Assembly (NCBI GenBank): GCA_043228905.1
Contig: JBHGNT010000009.1
Coordinates: 15,438,001 to 15,502,000, forward strand
DNA length: 64,000 bases
Direction of reading: 5' to 3'
DNA from: Azolla caroliniana
Taxonomy: Eukaryota; Polypodiophyta
Shown: positions 11,346 through 23,737 of the stretch, piece after piece
How the letters are laid out: each line of letters opens with the position of its first letter
Position numbering within the stretch: the stretch's first letter is position 1
Translations under genes and position numbers: made by a program
The notes under the pieces: generated by a model
What the model was told of the DNA's origin: nothing
Seen by the model: only the letters and a program-made list of their open reading frames with translations
The model's database searches: none

Positions 11346-13865
11346 ATGGTGCCATGTGGGGTGGGGTCTTTGGTCTCATCTCCAAGAGTATTTGACTTGA
11401 CTCATCACACCCATCCATCTGCGGTCCCCTTCGACGAATCATCCATATTCATTCATTCATTCATTCGCCTAGCAAAACCCAAACCCAAGCCTAGTTACCA
11501 AACCTCATGTCATGATAACCATAACCCCACCCTCCTCCCCTAATGCTTCTATGAGTCGATTGCCAGATCTTATCCCTTTTTACTTCGTAGATTTTGCTTC
11601 AAGTATCAAGAGATCGACATCCACGAAGCTGTCATTCGTTTCTCATTATATGAAAGATTGGAAGCTAAACTTTCGAGGCATCAGGTTATGCGCAAAGGAT
11701 AAATTAAATCTCGATGATGCCCTTGTAAGCCATTGTACCATCGTGTACATCGAGGAAAGCCATGAAAGTGTAGAGACACACATATGTGGACATTGAGTAG
11801 GTTATATTTGTGAACCTTTGGCGCTGTGATCGTAAGGCATGACAAGTATATACATCTAGTATAAGACAATTCAACAGTTTGCTCCAATTCGATCTAACAA
11901 TTTATTGCTCACAAATGTTTACATCTACATATGTGAAAGATGGCGCCTCAATTTACCCTCTTAAGATTTTGAGTTCATGTCTTGTCTTGTCCAAGATAAC
12001 CAAGATTGAGGAAAATGAAGTTGTATGCTCAATGGAAGATAGTTGTCCAAGCTTCATGAAACATACCTTTAGCACTATCTCCAAAGGGATTAATAGAATA
12101 CCATTTTCATATGGAAATATGGTCAAAACCATTCTATTTTAGGCTGAGACTTCGTTTGAACATGGATCAGGACACCTAATTTGTTTGAATAGATATCATT
12201 ATCCTTTAACACTACCTAAAATGACAACATTACTTTGGGAAAGAGAGCAAGCTCTTCTCGTGACATTGATAAATAGAGTACTATAAATATTTGTAGGTAC
12301 CAGTGTGTAAAGCATGACATTAAACCTTCAACATCAAATTATTGCCTTCCATTGGGATTAGTATACTTGACCCACCTAGGTAGTGCCTCCTTGAGAGAGA
12401 GAGAGAGAGAGAGAACGTTGGACAATTGATTAGGAACTAAGTAGCCCAAATTAAAGGATATAATGCATTTATTTTGAAGAGAAAAGGAATGTGGGGTAAA
12501 TCATTGTTTTTTTCATTAATGTAATATACAATGTGTTTGTCTCAGCTTACGTTTTGTTTATTTATGAAAATCCATTTTCCATTGATGGTATAAATTCTTC
12601 AATCATCATTGCAACATATGCTCTCACTTTTTCTCATTTATGCTTTCATATTCTGCATTTGAAATGTGTTGCATTGCATTACCTTTTCTTTTATATTCTC
12701 TTCGCACCTACATATGTATATGATTTCAATTAAGTTATTATACCACTCATGCATGCAATGACCTTTGTCTCCAACTTTTCACACCAAGGTTTTTGTTAAT
12801 AATTAGGTAATAACTAAGAGTTAATTAGTATTTAATTACATGAGTAGTTGATCACGTATGTGATTAAGCAACGGAACACTATGTGATATGTGTGTGAGTA
12901 AGGACGTTAAATGAGAGATAGAGAGGAAATACACTTATGAACAATAGGACTAATATGGGATGATTAACACGAGTGTAGCTTGAAGATTTTCTCTCTATTA
13001 ATAAGCATTAAGTTACAAAAGTACCCACAATAAGGTATATATATAATCTCATGTGCAAGGTTGCACATGTAATTAGAGAATATAGGTACAAGGGTGTAAG
13101 TCCTATATTGAATGAACTTAGTAGTGGGAGATCTAGAATGTATCCCACTTAAGTACAAGTACAAAATCCTACTTAAGACTTTATAGTCAAGACACTAACA
13201 AGATTCTATTTATGTAACTACTAAGTTACATGGTTAACTAAATGACTAAACCTAGTTTAGCTTAACATCTCAATTGTTTCATTCTCTATGTGTACCACAC
13301 AACACTTGTCATTTGAGAATTGATTTGTACAATTTAGATGAAGCAACATTACCCTTAAAGGCTAAATACACCATAGGCTATTATCGTCATATCTTGAGAT
13401 CATCAATGTATAGAAGAACAGGGAAAGGATGGATTGTTGTGAATGATCATCAATGGCGAAAACAAAAACAACACTATATGATGAAGATCAATAAGTTGAT
13501 GAAGGCAAAAACAATATGAATAGAATGAATCAAATTGTGACAACTCAACACTATAAAAAAAGACAGAGTGATAGACAGAGAACTAGAGAAGCACGCAACA
13601 ATGTAACTCTATTATTCAAGAAGTTACATTATAAGGAATAGCGACATCACATCATGTACAAACTAGTTACAAGTTCAATAATATATTGTTCAATATGATA
13701 TGCAGAAGAATGTGTGAGGACCTGCAAGGTGATGTCAAGCAAGCAATGTGTAAATGATAGAGAAGTAGAATATGCACAATGTGAAGGAAAGTAAGAAGCA
13801 AGAGAACTCAAATGAAGCTCTAATGGAAACTTGTTATTCTCTTCTATAACTCTTTCTTCTATAAC
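11346..13865. other. AT-rich DNA without a recognised gene
   Basis: This region contains a (CATT)n tract near 11448-11465, a (GA)11 tract at 12393-12414, and several open frames (11512-11796, 11879-12142, 12533-12733, 13274-13519). None of the frames has family motifs or matched splice sites. From about 13540 to 13865 the sequence has no resemblance to the known LTR of the gypsy element that starts at 13866, so that element appears 3'-truncated here. Exons of an unrecognised gene cannot be excluded. Confidence 0.55.
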
Positions 13866-16292
13866 TCATTGATGATAGCGTAATTCCTGGTTGTTGGCGA
13901 AGAGCTCTTGTTCTCGTTGGCTATTCCACTCGGTTTCTTTGATGAACCGTTCCTTAGCCTTAGTGATCGAGACTTGGAGGGTCATCACCTCTCGTTCTCG
14001 TGCTTCAAGCGCAGCCGACCTTTCAGCAAGCAAGCGCTTGAGTTCCGCTTCGCGACTCGCGACTTGTTCTCGTTGCTGGCCAAGAATGTTGTTGTGATTC
14101 TGTTCGGCCATTTCAGCCAATGCGATTTGGGCCTGAAGCTCCTCCTGGTAGTCCCTAAGGGGAGGCCCTATCTGGGTTGCTGCTTGCTGGAGTTGTGTCG
14201 AGGACTCCCTATCTGTCTGTGTCGCTCATTCCATGACTTCCGGAGGTGGTGGCGTTTGTGTCGAGGTGTGGCTGGTTTGGGGATGCGGGCTGATATCTGC
14301 CCGTGACGATGGCTCACTTGCATGTACCGAGTCTGTCATTGTGTTGGCCTCGGCCGTGGCTACCGTGGGGTGGGCAGTATCGTCTTTATGTGCTACGGTA
14401 CCTTCAACACTCGGGCTTGGGTTCGGAAGAGTGGCTGGTGAGACAACTTCACTCGGCGTAGGGAGGATTAAGGGCAGCTGTTGCTGCGTGCGTGCCGCCT
14501 GTTTCTTCTCGGCGGCTTGCCATAGGTCGGTAGCCCATTTGGCTTGCTGATGCACCGTTTTGATACGTCATGCCATGTCCTTGGCTTCCCGAGTAGTGTG
14601 GTGTATTGCGATATGCCTCGACTAAGACCATGTTCAGATCCGGTAGTTCCATGAGAAGCGAAACATTCTGGGCTTGCTTCTTCCGTCCTATCTTTTGTAA
14701 GGCTCGATCCTTGTGAGGTTCGATTTCACCCATTAGCACACGTTGGATCATCTTTGTTTCAGCATGCTCCTCGGCCATAGGAGCGGCGGCAACTACTTGG
14801 GCGCGTGCGAGGAAATCCATTAACTCGTAAGTTGTGCCCAATCGAAGTAAGGCACTGAACTCGTATGCCTCCGTGGGGAGATCTTTGTACTCGAGGACTT
14901 CCTCCTCTGATATCTGCGTCGTTTGGCCATGTTCAATCGTTCCGACTTGGAGCCATGACTCCGCTGGTACTATGTCCGTGGAGGGGGGGCTAGCCTCTTT
15001 TGATTTCTGCCGATGGTTGCCTTCGGTTTCTGTGGTTGCCTCTCGAATGATACGACGTCTTTTTGGCGGTTGGTCCTGCGCGTCCGGGGTCGGTGGTGTT
15101 GGCTCCTCGGCCCGTTTCCTCTTCCGTTGCCGGATGGCCGAGGGCTGCTGGCTGGTGGGCCGTGGGCTCAGTTGAGGAGAGGTCATTGCTGCCCTTGGTG
15201 GCCTCTGGTGTATGGTGACATCCTTGGGGATGGCCTCCTCGGCCTCATCCCATTCGACACGGGTTGCTGTCACCGCCCATTGTCTTTGTGATTTTGGTGG
15301 GGGTGTGGTGGGGGTGGGGCCGAGGCGGAAGTGGGGTGCCGAACGCCTGAGGGAGGTGGAGAAGATAAGGATTCTTCCCATTCTTCCTGAGTTATCTCTA
15401 AAATCTGCCCGAGTTGTTTCCGTGGTGGTGGCGGAGAGATCAGGGTGCGATGAGGGGAAACCGAAGGAGGTGGGTAGAGGACTGTAAGGAAGTGGTTGAT
15501 CACAGGCAACAGACGCTTACCGGTTTGGAAGGATTTGAGCGCCGCCCGGATTCCTTCGCCTGTGATGATTCCCTAGTCAATTTTGTTTCCCTCGTAAGCA
15601 CTGATGATGATCGCCGCTTTGCTCTGTGGCATACTGGTAGGGTTGGTATGCACGAACGTGTACTCCATCAGGATGCGAGCAAGTTCCCCGAATGCCTTGT
15701 TGGATCCACTGTAGGTGCGGTAGGCTTTACCAGATATGGAATACGCACCAAAGTATTCCTTCAGGGTCGTGGAAGGGGGAATCTCGACCTCATGGTCACC
15801 TCCTCGTTTCAGGTCCAAGGCAACACGAATCATATTGTTGGTGACTGTGTCCGGGTGGATACGTCGTGTGAATGCTTGGGCATGAGGGTGCGCAGGGGCA
15901 TCGATCACCTTTAAATAACCACCCAAGCCTCGTTCCTGAAGCCAGGAGCGGGTTTCTTGTGAAGCTGCAAGAGGCATACTGGACTCGGGGTTCTGCTGTG
16001 TGGAAGATTGGGGAAGGAGGATTCGACCAGACTGAGACAGAGTGAGGGAAGGAGATGGTTGTGGTGCGGCAGCGGGGCTACGAGGGCAAGAGAGGGCTTG
16101 TGAACAAGAGCGGTGGGAGCGATGAACGCGCTGAGAGCGAGAGGAAGTTTGAGAGCGTGGAAACGATGAATGTTGGGTGTGCAAGAAAACGTCTGTGTGT
16201 GGAGTGGGCTTGGGGTAACTGTTTTTTAGGGAACGCCTAGGGTTTTGTGAATGAAGAGGAACTTGGAGATTCTTGGGCGTGGATGCCATCAT
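13866..16292 (-). pseudogene. extra ORF downstream of integrase (element I)
   Basis: It starts with an ATG at 16292, 206 bases after the integrase stop, on the same strand. The first 240 residues have a Ser/Pro-rich start, then a compact stretch (SWLQERGLGGYLKVID, EIPPSTTLKEYFGAY, GELARILMEYTFVHT, KAAIIISAYEGNKID). A TAG near 15575 interrupts it, and the frame resumes after it (GIITGEGIRAAL). A frame change near 15300 leads to a Pro-rich part with a basic cluster (RQRKRKR, PKRRR), then an acidic helical part. After another break near 14560 comes a Pro/Thr-rich linker, and the end is a coiled coil (13866-14120; REAELKRLLAERSAALEARERE). The compact stretch recalls the 'putative plant transposon protein' domain often seen in retroelement proteins. 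That is a recollection of pattern, not a search. Roughly 800 codons in all. Role unknown. Confidence 0.6.
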
Positions 16293-16497
16293 AGGATATT
16301 ATGGCCACGTGTCCTAGGGAGTTAGTGTTGTGCCTTGGGTGCTGTGCATGTGCCTTTAAATACTTAAGTGAATGTGAAAGTGACTAATGGGTGCCTCTAA
16401 CCTGACGTGATTTGGGTGAGGTGGTAGGTGGAACTAACTAATTGCTAAAACTATGCCTAATCCTACCTAATGTCTACTTTGGAATGCTGGTGGGTCC

Positions 16498-19264
16498 TTA
16501 CCGAGGGGGACACGTGGCCTCCTTCGTGGCCGTGTCCGTGCCGTGAGACTTGGCGAAAGGGTTGGCTGGGGTATTTCCCTGGTATGGTCGTAGTTGGAAT
16601 CCATTCACCCAACTTTTGACTATTTCCCCGGCGAGGGTGCCGAGCTGGAACGTGCCGTTAAACTCGTCAATAATCCAGAAGGGGCCGGTCCATCGAAATC
16701 GTAACTTTCCTAGCATAGCACCGAGTCGTGTCTGGAAAACGAGGACTGGTTTGCCTATGGTCAGTTCTTGTTCCAATCCCTTCCGATGTTGGTCCACAAA
16801 GGCTTTCCGTTGGCGTTGACGTTGTTCAAGTTGGGCCATGCTCGCTACTCGGTCCTCACCAAGTTCGAGGAGTTGTTCCAGCCTCAATTGTTCGGATTGG
16901 GCCTCGGGTAGGCGTGCTTTAACTTGCACTTGGAGACTCGGGACTTGGAACTCGATGGGCATAACGGATTCTAGACCAAAAGCCATTTGAAAGGGGGTGG
17001 ATTGAATGCTCGTTTTGAATGTCGTGCGGTAAGCCCATAGTGCACTTTGGAGCTTGTCATCCCAATCGGTACGGTTCTCGTTGACGATCTTCTTCAGGAT
17101 TGTTTGGAGAATTTTGTTAGTCGATTCTGCCAATCCGTTTGCCTGCGGGTAGTATGGTGTGCTTTTCTTATGTACCATTGCATAGTGAGTCGTAAGCTCG
17201 CGTATTATATGGTTTATATAGTGCCCACCGTGGTCACTAACGAGCTCAATTGGACATCCATAACGGCACCAAAGATGTTCGTACACAAATTTGGCCGTGG
17301 ATGCTGTCCTGTTGTCTCGTAAAGCCTTTGCCTCGACCCATTTTGTGCAGTAGTCCGTGGCGACGATGATATACTTATTACCGGTTCGGGCCGCGGCCGG
17401 TTTGAAGGGTCCCACAAAATCTAACCCCCATTTTTGAAATGGTTCCAATGGAAGAATGGGTTGGTGTGGCATTCGAGCTTGTTCCATCGGCTATCCCAAC
17501 CGTTGGCACAAGTCGCACTGTCGGCAGAACTCGTGGGCATCCTTTTTCATTGTAGGCCACCATAACCCGCTCTGTCATACTTTCCTTGTTGTGGACTCTC
17601 CGGCGTAGTGTCCGTTGGCGATTCCGAGGTGGGCCTCTTGGAGGATGGCCTTCTTCTCGAATTGTCGAATGGCCCGCCGCCATATTCCGTCCGAGCCTTT
17701 GTGATAGAGTATGTCAGAAACCAGACAAAAGTTGCGGCTACGTACTGCTAGTCGTTTCCATACATCGAGGGCCATGTGGTCGGGAGGCAAGCCAGTACTA
17801 AGGAAATGGGTCATCTCCGTGATCCATTCATCTTCTCTGTCGTCGGTTAGCGTTGCGAGATGAAATAAGCCGGCATCGGGTAGATCTTATACGTGGGCTT
17901 GGCAGGGTCTTCAGACTCGAGGTGGCTTAGGTAATCGGCGACGACGTGTTGAACTCCGGGTCGATGCTGTATATGAAAATCAAACTCTTGTAATAGGAGC
18001 ATCCATCAAGCCAGTCGACCTATCAGGTCTTGTTTATTAACCAGGTAGAGTAGGGCCGAGTGATCGATGTGAAAGGTGAATTTTCGGCCTAAGAGGTAAT
18101 GCCGAAATTTACTGATGTTGTAGATCATACCGAGGGCCTCCTGTTCGGTGGTTGAATAGTTCTTTTCCGCGGCCGAGAGACGTCGGCTAGCATAATACAC
18201 TGGCAGATACCAATTTGGGGGCGTGCATTGCATAAGTGCGCTCCCGATAGCAATATCTGATGCGTCCACGAAGACGTGAAAAGGTTCCGACCATCTTGGT
18301 GGCTATACAACCGGGGCATGCGAGAGCATTAATTTCAATCCTTGGTAAGCCTCGTCCTCGATTGAAGTCCATTGAAAGGGGAGTCGATGCACCAATCGGC
18401 CAGGTGGCATAACATCTGGTTGTGCCATCTGATTTGTCCCAGAAATCGGCTGAGGCTTTTTGTGTTCGAGGGTGCTGGGGCTTTTAGGATGGCTTGTACT
18501 TTATCCGGGTCCATGGCGATACCTTCTTGACTGACAATGTGTTCGAGTAGGTTGCCGCTTGTGACATAAAATGCACACTTTGCCGGGTTTAAACTTAACC
18601 GAGCCTGGCGACATTGATCAAGACAGAGGCGTAACTGGGTCATGTGTTCCAGTCGCTGTCCATATACGACGAAGTCGTCGAGAAAGACTTGCATGAACAC
18701 TGGGATATACTCATTAAAAATTTCAGTGATGATGTGCTGGAACATGGCCGACGCTATTTTTAAACCGAACATCATGACTTCTGCTACGAAAACACCCCAT
18801 TCCGTGACAAATGCTGTTTTCTCTTGATCATCCGGGTGCATTCTGATTTGGTCGTCCCCACTAAACCCGTCTAGAAAGCTGTAGCATTCGTGACCTGCCA
18901 CCGTGTCGAGAACACTATCCGTGAATGGGAGAGGGAATCCATCCGTGACCGTTGTAGCATTAAGCTTGCGGTAGTCCACACAGACTCGGATTTTCCCGTT
19001 TTTCTTGGGGACGACTATGATTGGGTTTAACCATGTGGCGCATTTTACCGGTTGTATGAACCCGACACGGAGGAGCTTGTCTATTTCTTCCTTGACCTTA
19101 GCTGCATAATTGGGGTTCATCTGGTATCGTCTTTGCTGAACCGGCCAAGCGTCCGGGAGAAGGTGGATCTGGTGTTGGTAGTTTTGTGGGTCCAAACCCT
19201 TCATATCCGTGTAAGACCATGCGAATACATCCTGGTAATCGGTGAGTAAGTGGATGAGGGTTGC
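16498..19264 (-). pseudogene. gypsy pol (RT, RNase H, integrase), element I
   Basis: RT lies at about 19264-18335 (PVQQRRYQMNPNYA, GKIRVCVDYRKLN, FLDGFSGDDQ, VFLDDFVVYG: catalytic LDD present). A frameshift follows near 18380. RNase H is at 18269-18006 (DASDIAIGSALMQ, TTEQEALGMI). Integrase has its zinc region at about 17650-17490 (HLGIANGHYAG, CRQCDLC) and core at 17487-16498: LDFVGPF, SDHGGHY and NGLAEST carry the D, D and E. It ends with a C-terminal region (GKLRFRWTGPFWI) but no chromodomain. Stops near 17886, 17573 and 17491 and the frameshift inactivate it. It begins directly after an in-frame TGA that ends gag-protease. Confidence 0.88.
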
Positions 19265-21466
19265 TCATTCGCCGGCTGGTAAGTTATTAGCAATCTGTAG
19301 GGTCCGATTGGTCTCGTCTGAACTGAGGTTCAGTGTTTTGAGCATTGATGCCTTCACGCGTTGAGAGATGGCAAGTTCACGTTCAAAAGCATCCCGAGTG
19401 TGTCGTAATTCGGCAACGATGGTGGGATCGGGCTCATCCTCATCTAGAGGTGTGCTGACGGCCAACATGGCGTCGATTTCGAAGAGAGGTATGATAGTGG
19501 GATGGTCTTCTAGGAAATCGTCCACCTCGTCATCGGCTAATCCGTCGAGCATGTGCACCCCTTCCGCGTATAACGACGAGGTGTTGTGGGGCGTGGATAT
19601 GCGTTCTTCGGTTATGATCCGGACCTTGGTCTTTCCTCGGCAAAACGAGATCATGTTGCACTGCCAATGTTGTTTGATATTGGCTGTGCGCAACCATGGT
19701 CTGCCCAGTAACATTGGGTAAGCCCCCTGTGCTTCGAGTCGTAAGACAACGTCTGAGATAGTGAACATGTGGCCTCCTAGAGTAAAGTCGAGGTGGCGGA
19801 TTAATCCGATGGGGCAAACCGATCGTGTGTCGGCCATCTGAAGCCAAAAGGGGCAAGGTTCCCATTGATTCAGGCCGAGTTTACGACAGGTAGCCTCGCT
19901 AATGACATTCACACCAGAGTCGTCGTCGATTATGCACCCGTGTAGGTCCTTCCTTTTAATCATAATTTTTATGGCTGGATTCTGTGCATCCATGAGAGGT
20001 GGACCCGTTCCTGGCTCGACTAGGTGCACAGGTGGTGCAATGGACTGGTTGTTGGTCGTGAGTGAAGCCAAGGTGTCCCGAAAACGCGGCATGAGTGGTA
20101 AGAGTTTATGAAGAGGTAAGCAGATCTTGGAACTGGTAAGAGCATCCCATAGCTGGTCATCTTCTGCCGCCGTGGATGGAGCCGAGGATTGTGTTGCTCC
20201 GATGGTCGCGTCTCCCATTTCCGTGCGCATCCGCACCACATTGTTTTTGTTGGCCGTATCCATCCATTCTTTGGCTGCTTGCCGGACTTCGACTTGAACT
20301 TGCCATGGGGTAGCCTGGGCTTTGCTGCATGTTGTGACGTTTTGTACGTCAGCCATAATACTATTCATGGCAGGAGCCTTTCCGCGGTCTGTTGTTGGGC
20401 ATTGCGTAGCGTAGTGACCGGGTTGGTTGCACTTGAAGCAGGTAACGTCGGCCGAGTTGCTGGTGCTAGCCCGATCCGTGGGGTGCGGTTGATTCCCGGC
20501 CTCATGTGTTTCTGGGTTGGTCCAGGGTGCGTTCGAGCTACGCGGTTCATTGTGCGGTGGGTCCCGACGACAGTTGTCGTTATTCCTTCGGTTATTGTGC
20601 GATCCTCGGTGAGAGTTGTGCCGATCATTACGGAAATTCCTTTGATCGTAACGGTCATCCCAATCCTCTTCATTCCGATCAAAATCGTCGTTTGCCCGAT
20701 ACTGGTCATCGTGATAGCGATCACGACGGTCGTCCGATCTCCATCGGTTGTCGTTTCGGTAACTGTCGTCGTCCCGACGGTAATCGTAGTGTTTGACAGT
20801 GTGGGATCGGGACTGGTAGATCGGACACTGTGGTCGGTGAGGACATTCGAGGACTAGATGGCCCGATCCCAAACAAAATGTGCATTGGAGGGCGTGGCGG
20901 AAGTGATTGTCCTCCTGGGCAAGGGCGCTTTGCAGTGAACTCATAGTGAAAGCCGTGCTTTGTTGAGTCCGATCGAGGGTGAGGACGCGCGCTATGACTT
21001 GCTCGATCGTTTGGTTGTCAAAATTAGTAAGTGCAAGAGTCGTTCGTAGAGGCTCCCGTAGGCTGGACAGGAATGCGTTCGGAATGTGCTGTGCAGAGAC
21101 ATCGTCGGCCACTTGTCTGTAGAGATCCCGGAACCGGATCGTGAACTGTGCGACCGTCTCCTGCGGTTCTTGTCGCATGGAGAAGAATTGTCGGAGCAAT
21201 TCTCGTTTGGGCACCTCGCAATGGAACAGTTCTAGGAACTGTGTGTGAACGTCGTGGAAGGTGACAAACTCCCTTGTGTCGAGGCCATAATACCATCACG
21301 TAGCTGGTCCATCGAAGGATAGCGTAAACTCGACAATTTTTGAGGCCTCGATTTCGGCAGGCGAGAGGCGCTGAGTTGAGTGGTTGGCCTGCCAGGTGGA
21401 CACGAAGGTACGGATGTGCGACTTCGCGTCGGGGCTGTCGGTGTATCGTGGGTAAGGATACGGCAT
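19265..21466 (-). pseudogene. gypsy gag-protease, element I
   Basis: The ATG at about 21466 opens MPYPYPRYTD, followed by gag helices (IRTFVSTWQANHSTQ, FVTFHDVHTQFLELF). One TGA near 21290 (PAT-stop-WYYG) breaks it; from 21214 it is open for 649 codons. A Cys/His knuckle (CFKCNQPGHYATQC) sits near 20400, after an Arg/Asp-rich repeat region. The protease active site reads DDDSGVNVI near 19920, where related element G has DGGSGVNVI, so a key Gly is replaced. The frame ends in a TGA at 19265-19267 (LPAGE-stop), and pol follows in the same frame. Confidence 0.85.
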
Positions 21467-21771
21467 GGTATATAATTCAGAGTCTTCCGGTAAAGCCGAA
21501 AAAGGGTTAGGGTTAGGGTGGGTGACCTCTGGAGGGCTTGTGGAGAGGTTGGTGTGGACTTGACTCGCGACCGAGTAGCAGGTGGCGAGGATTGCAACCG
21601 GTGAGCCTCTGATGTTTTTGGGAAGGACTGGTCCGTGACCACCGAGTCGGAAGTGCCTTCGACTGGCTCAGGGTGTCGGCCAGATGGCCGAGACCGCTTG
21701 GTGCGATTGGGCGCTGTAATGGCGGCTGAAGGTTGTCTTCAATGTAGTTCGCTGTGATCTCACAGCTGTAA

Positions 21772-21783
21772 CCGGGCGTGCCA
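21772..21783 (-). other. primer binding site of element I
   Basis: Minus-strand TGGCACGCCCGG lies five bases inside the 5' LTR end. It begins with TGG, as needed to pair with a tRNA CCA end. The equivalent site in element G reads TGGCATGCCTGG. I did not identify the tRNA. Confidence 0.6.
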
Positions 21784-21788
21784 AATTG

Positions 21789-22267
21789 TGTTAACCGTTC
21801 TGCCGGAAACACCTTCGATATGCCTACAAGCTATCGGTATCAAGGGAAGTGTAATCGTGAAGACTGGTGCATGGAGGTGTCGTTAGGGGAAGAACACGGA
21901 GAGCATAACCGGAATAGAACCCGGGTGTTGAGACCTTAGAAGCGACGAAACATAGATGAAAACAACAAGAGCTATAGATATGTATTACTGCAATAGTTAG
22001 CGATGATTACAAAAACACGGCCCACAGCCGGTAGCCTTACAAAGCTTCTTATAACTATGAACCGACCTCGCCTAGGCTCTGGATATCTCTCCCCTGATGA
22101 GGTATGCAGACCTCGGTTTATATACTTCTTTTCCTTCATACAGCGCCGAGCAGTCGGCTGACTGTGAGGCTCGAAACTCGGCGTTTTACCTAATCCTCCC
22201 TTACCTACTCGCCTTTCTTCCGGCGTATTATATTTAACTAATTTCTATTTTTGGCCTATGGACAACA
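21789..22267 (-). repeat. 5' LTR of gypsy element I
   Basis: On the minus strand it starts TGTTGTCCATAG and ends CGGTTAACA (479 bp). A TATA-like tatataaacc lies near 22118. Its terminal bases match those of the element G LTR (58406-58999). The next base at the high end is within the copia protease (DSSAS). Confidence 0.82.
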
Positions 22268-23213
22268 GGATGCGCTAGAGTCGATCACCCAAGTGCACTC
22301 TTCGCTTGGAAGATTTGCACTTGTCTGTTCACAGATGAACAAAAGTTCCTCATTGCTCGTAGCAATGGCCGAAGTGTTCTTTTCATCCGGAATCTTCCGG
22401 GGTTCGACATTATTTCCGACACTCTTGTCTTTTCTCATGTGTCAACAGTCCTTCTAGAAGTGTCCAGGTTTTCCACAATAAAAGCACACAGGCTTACCTC
22501 TGGACTTCGATCTGGCGTAGGATTTGTCTGTCCGCTGCGGACTTCTTCTTCGCCGGTCTCTTCCTCTGTCCATATGTCGAGTCAGATTCGACTCCATTTG
22601 GGACATGACTCCTTTGTCTTTCCTCCTTGCCTCCTCGTTTAGGATGCTTTTCTTCACCGTTTGTAAAGACAAGTTCTCTTCTTGACAGGAGGTGTTGAGA
22701 GTAACCACCAGGTTCTCCTAGCTTTCTGGTAGTGTGCACATCAGCAGGATGGCTTGCATTGCATCATCTAGGGGAAACTTGGTCGCAGCAAGTTGATTCA
22801 CATACCCCTTGAATGTGCTGATGTGTTCGACGATGCTCTCACCGTCTCTGTATTTCAGCCAAATGATTTTTCTCATCAGCGAGGTTCTGTTTAGCGCGTT
22901 CTTCCTCTCATACAGACTCGACAGCTTCTGCCACATCTCGTGGGCATTCGTGTCGTTCGCCACATGCTGAAGGACACTTACATCGACACATTGTCGGATT
23001 GTGGCCACCGCCTTCCTATTCAGAAGATTCCAGTCCAACTCCAATACCCCCTTGGGTATTTCTGCTTTGTCGATTGGCTCGTACAGGTCTTTAACTATGA
23101 GAAGGTCTTCCATCTTTATCTTCTAGTTTGCATAGTTCTTTGAGTTCAAAACTATCATACCTGGGAAATTGCTAACACCTCCTTCCATGCTTGCACCTCA
23201 AGCTCTGATACTA
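22268..23213 (-). pseudogene. copia gag and start of protease, B-like
   Basis: It starts at an ATG at 23188 (MEGGVSN) after a primer site (23202-23213, minus TAGTATCAGAGC, one change from the Met-tRNA site). A stop replaces the Trp of the YADWKIK motif seen in B. Gag continues (LYEPIDKAEIPKG, NRTSLMRKI, YVNQLAA) with a frame change near 22720. A zinc knuckle start (CFYCGKPGHF) follows, and it ends in the protease (WVIDSSAS) where element I interrupts it at 22267. The downstream half of this copy is not adjacent in the window. Confidence 0.85.
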
Positions 23214-23216
23214 GTT

Positions 23217-23737
23217 TGTTGAGAAATCGTTGCAGAATATAAAACACAATGAGCAGACACTACTGAAACAAATCATAGAAAAATGCCAAGCAAAGACAAG
23301 ATGAACAATGGTGCACAGAGATTTACGTGGAAACCCTAAAATGGGGAAAAACCACGGGAACACATTCTTCACTATACAAATAGTGGATATACAATAGCGA
23401 GAAGATTACAACACTCTCCATGAGTGCATCAGCCGCACAGGGCTCTTCGTGTCTGTTGTTACAAACACAGTTATGGCGCAACTCACACTTCTTCTCTCTC
23501 ACTCTCTTTGATTTTTGTACACTACAAATCTAACACTGTTCATCCATCATTAAAGTTTGCCCTAGTTGCATATATACTTACACAACTTTCAGTCTATTTA
23601 CAAATATAGTCTCCCGAGTTGGCTATGTACACGATTCTGGTTTCGGCCTCGGTCGAGTCCCTCATCAACTTGACTCCTCGACTGTTGGCTTTCCGAATAG
23701 TTAGATCTTCCTCCCACTTGAGGGACATATCCCAACA
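23217..23737 (-). repeat. 5' LTR of the copia fragment at 22268-23213
   Basis: On plus it starts TGTTGAGAAATCG and ends CATATCCCAACA (521 bp). On minus this is a TGTTGGGATATG start and a TCTCAACA end, like the LTR at 28165-28730. A plus-strand copia RT begins immediately after 23737. Confidence 0.82.

Larger units (their letters stand above)
13866..22267 (-). mobile_element. Tat-like Ty3/gypsy element I with extra 3' reading region
   Basis: On the minus strand: 5' LTR (22267-21789), primer site, gag and protease, RT, RNase H, integrase without chromodomain, then a 2.4-kb extra reading region. Pol order (RT-RNase H-integrase) and lack of a chromodomain place it near the Tat/Athila branch. The expected polypurine tract and 3' LTR are missing at the low-coordinate end. 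The 5' LTR is inserted into a minus-strand copia protease at 22268. Confidence 0.85.

Noticed and set aside
11512-12142. Possible exons at 11512-11796 and 11879-12142
   Set aside because: Open frames without family motifs or convincing splice sites; reported only as an unassigned region.
21503-21521. Telomere-like gggttagggttaggg
   Set aside because: Only two to three units within gag coding sequence of element I; not a telomeric tract.
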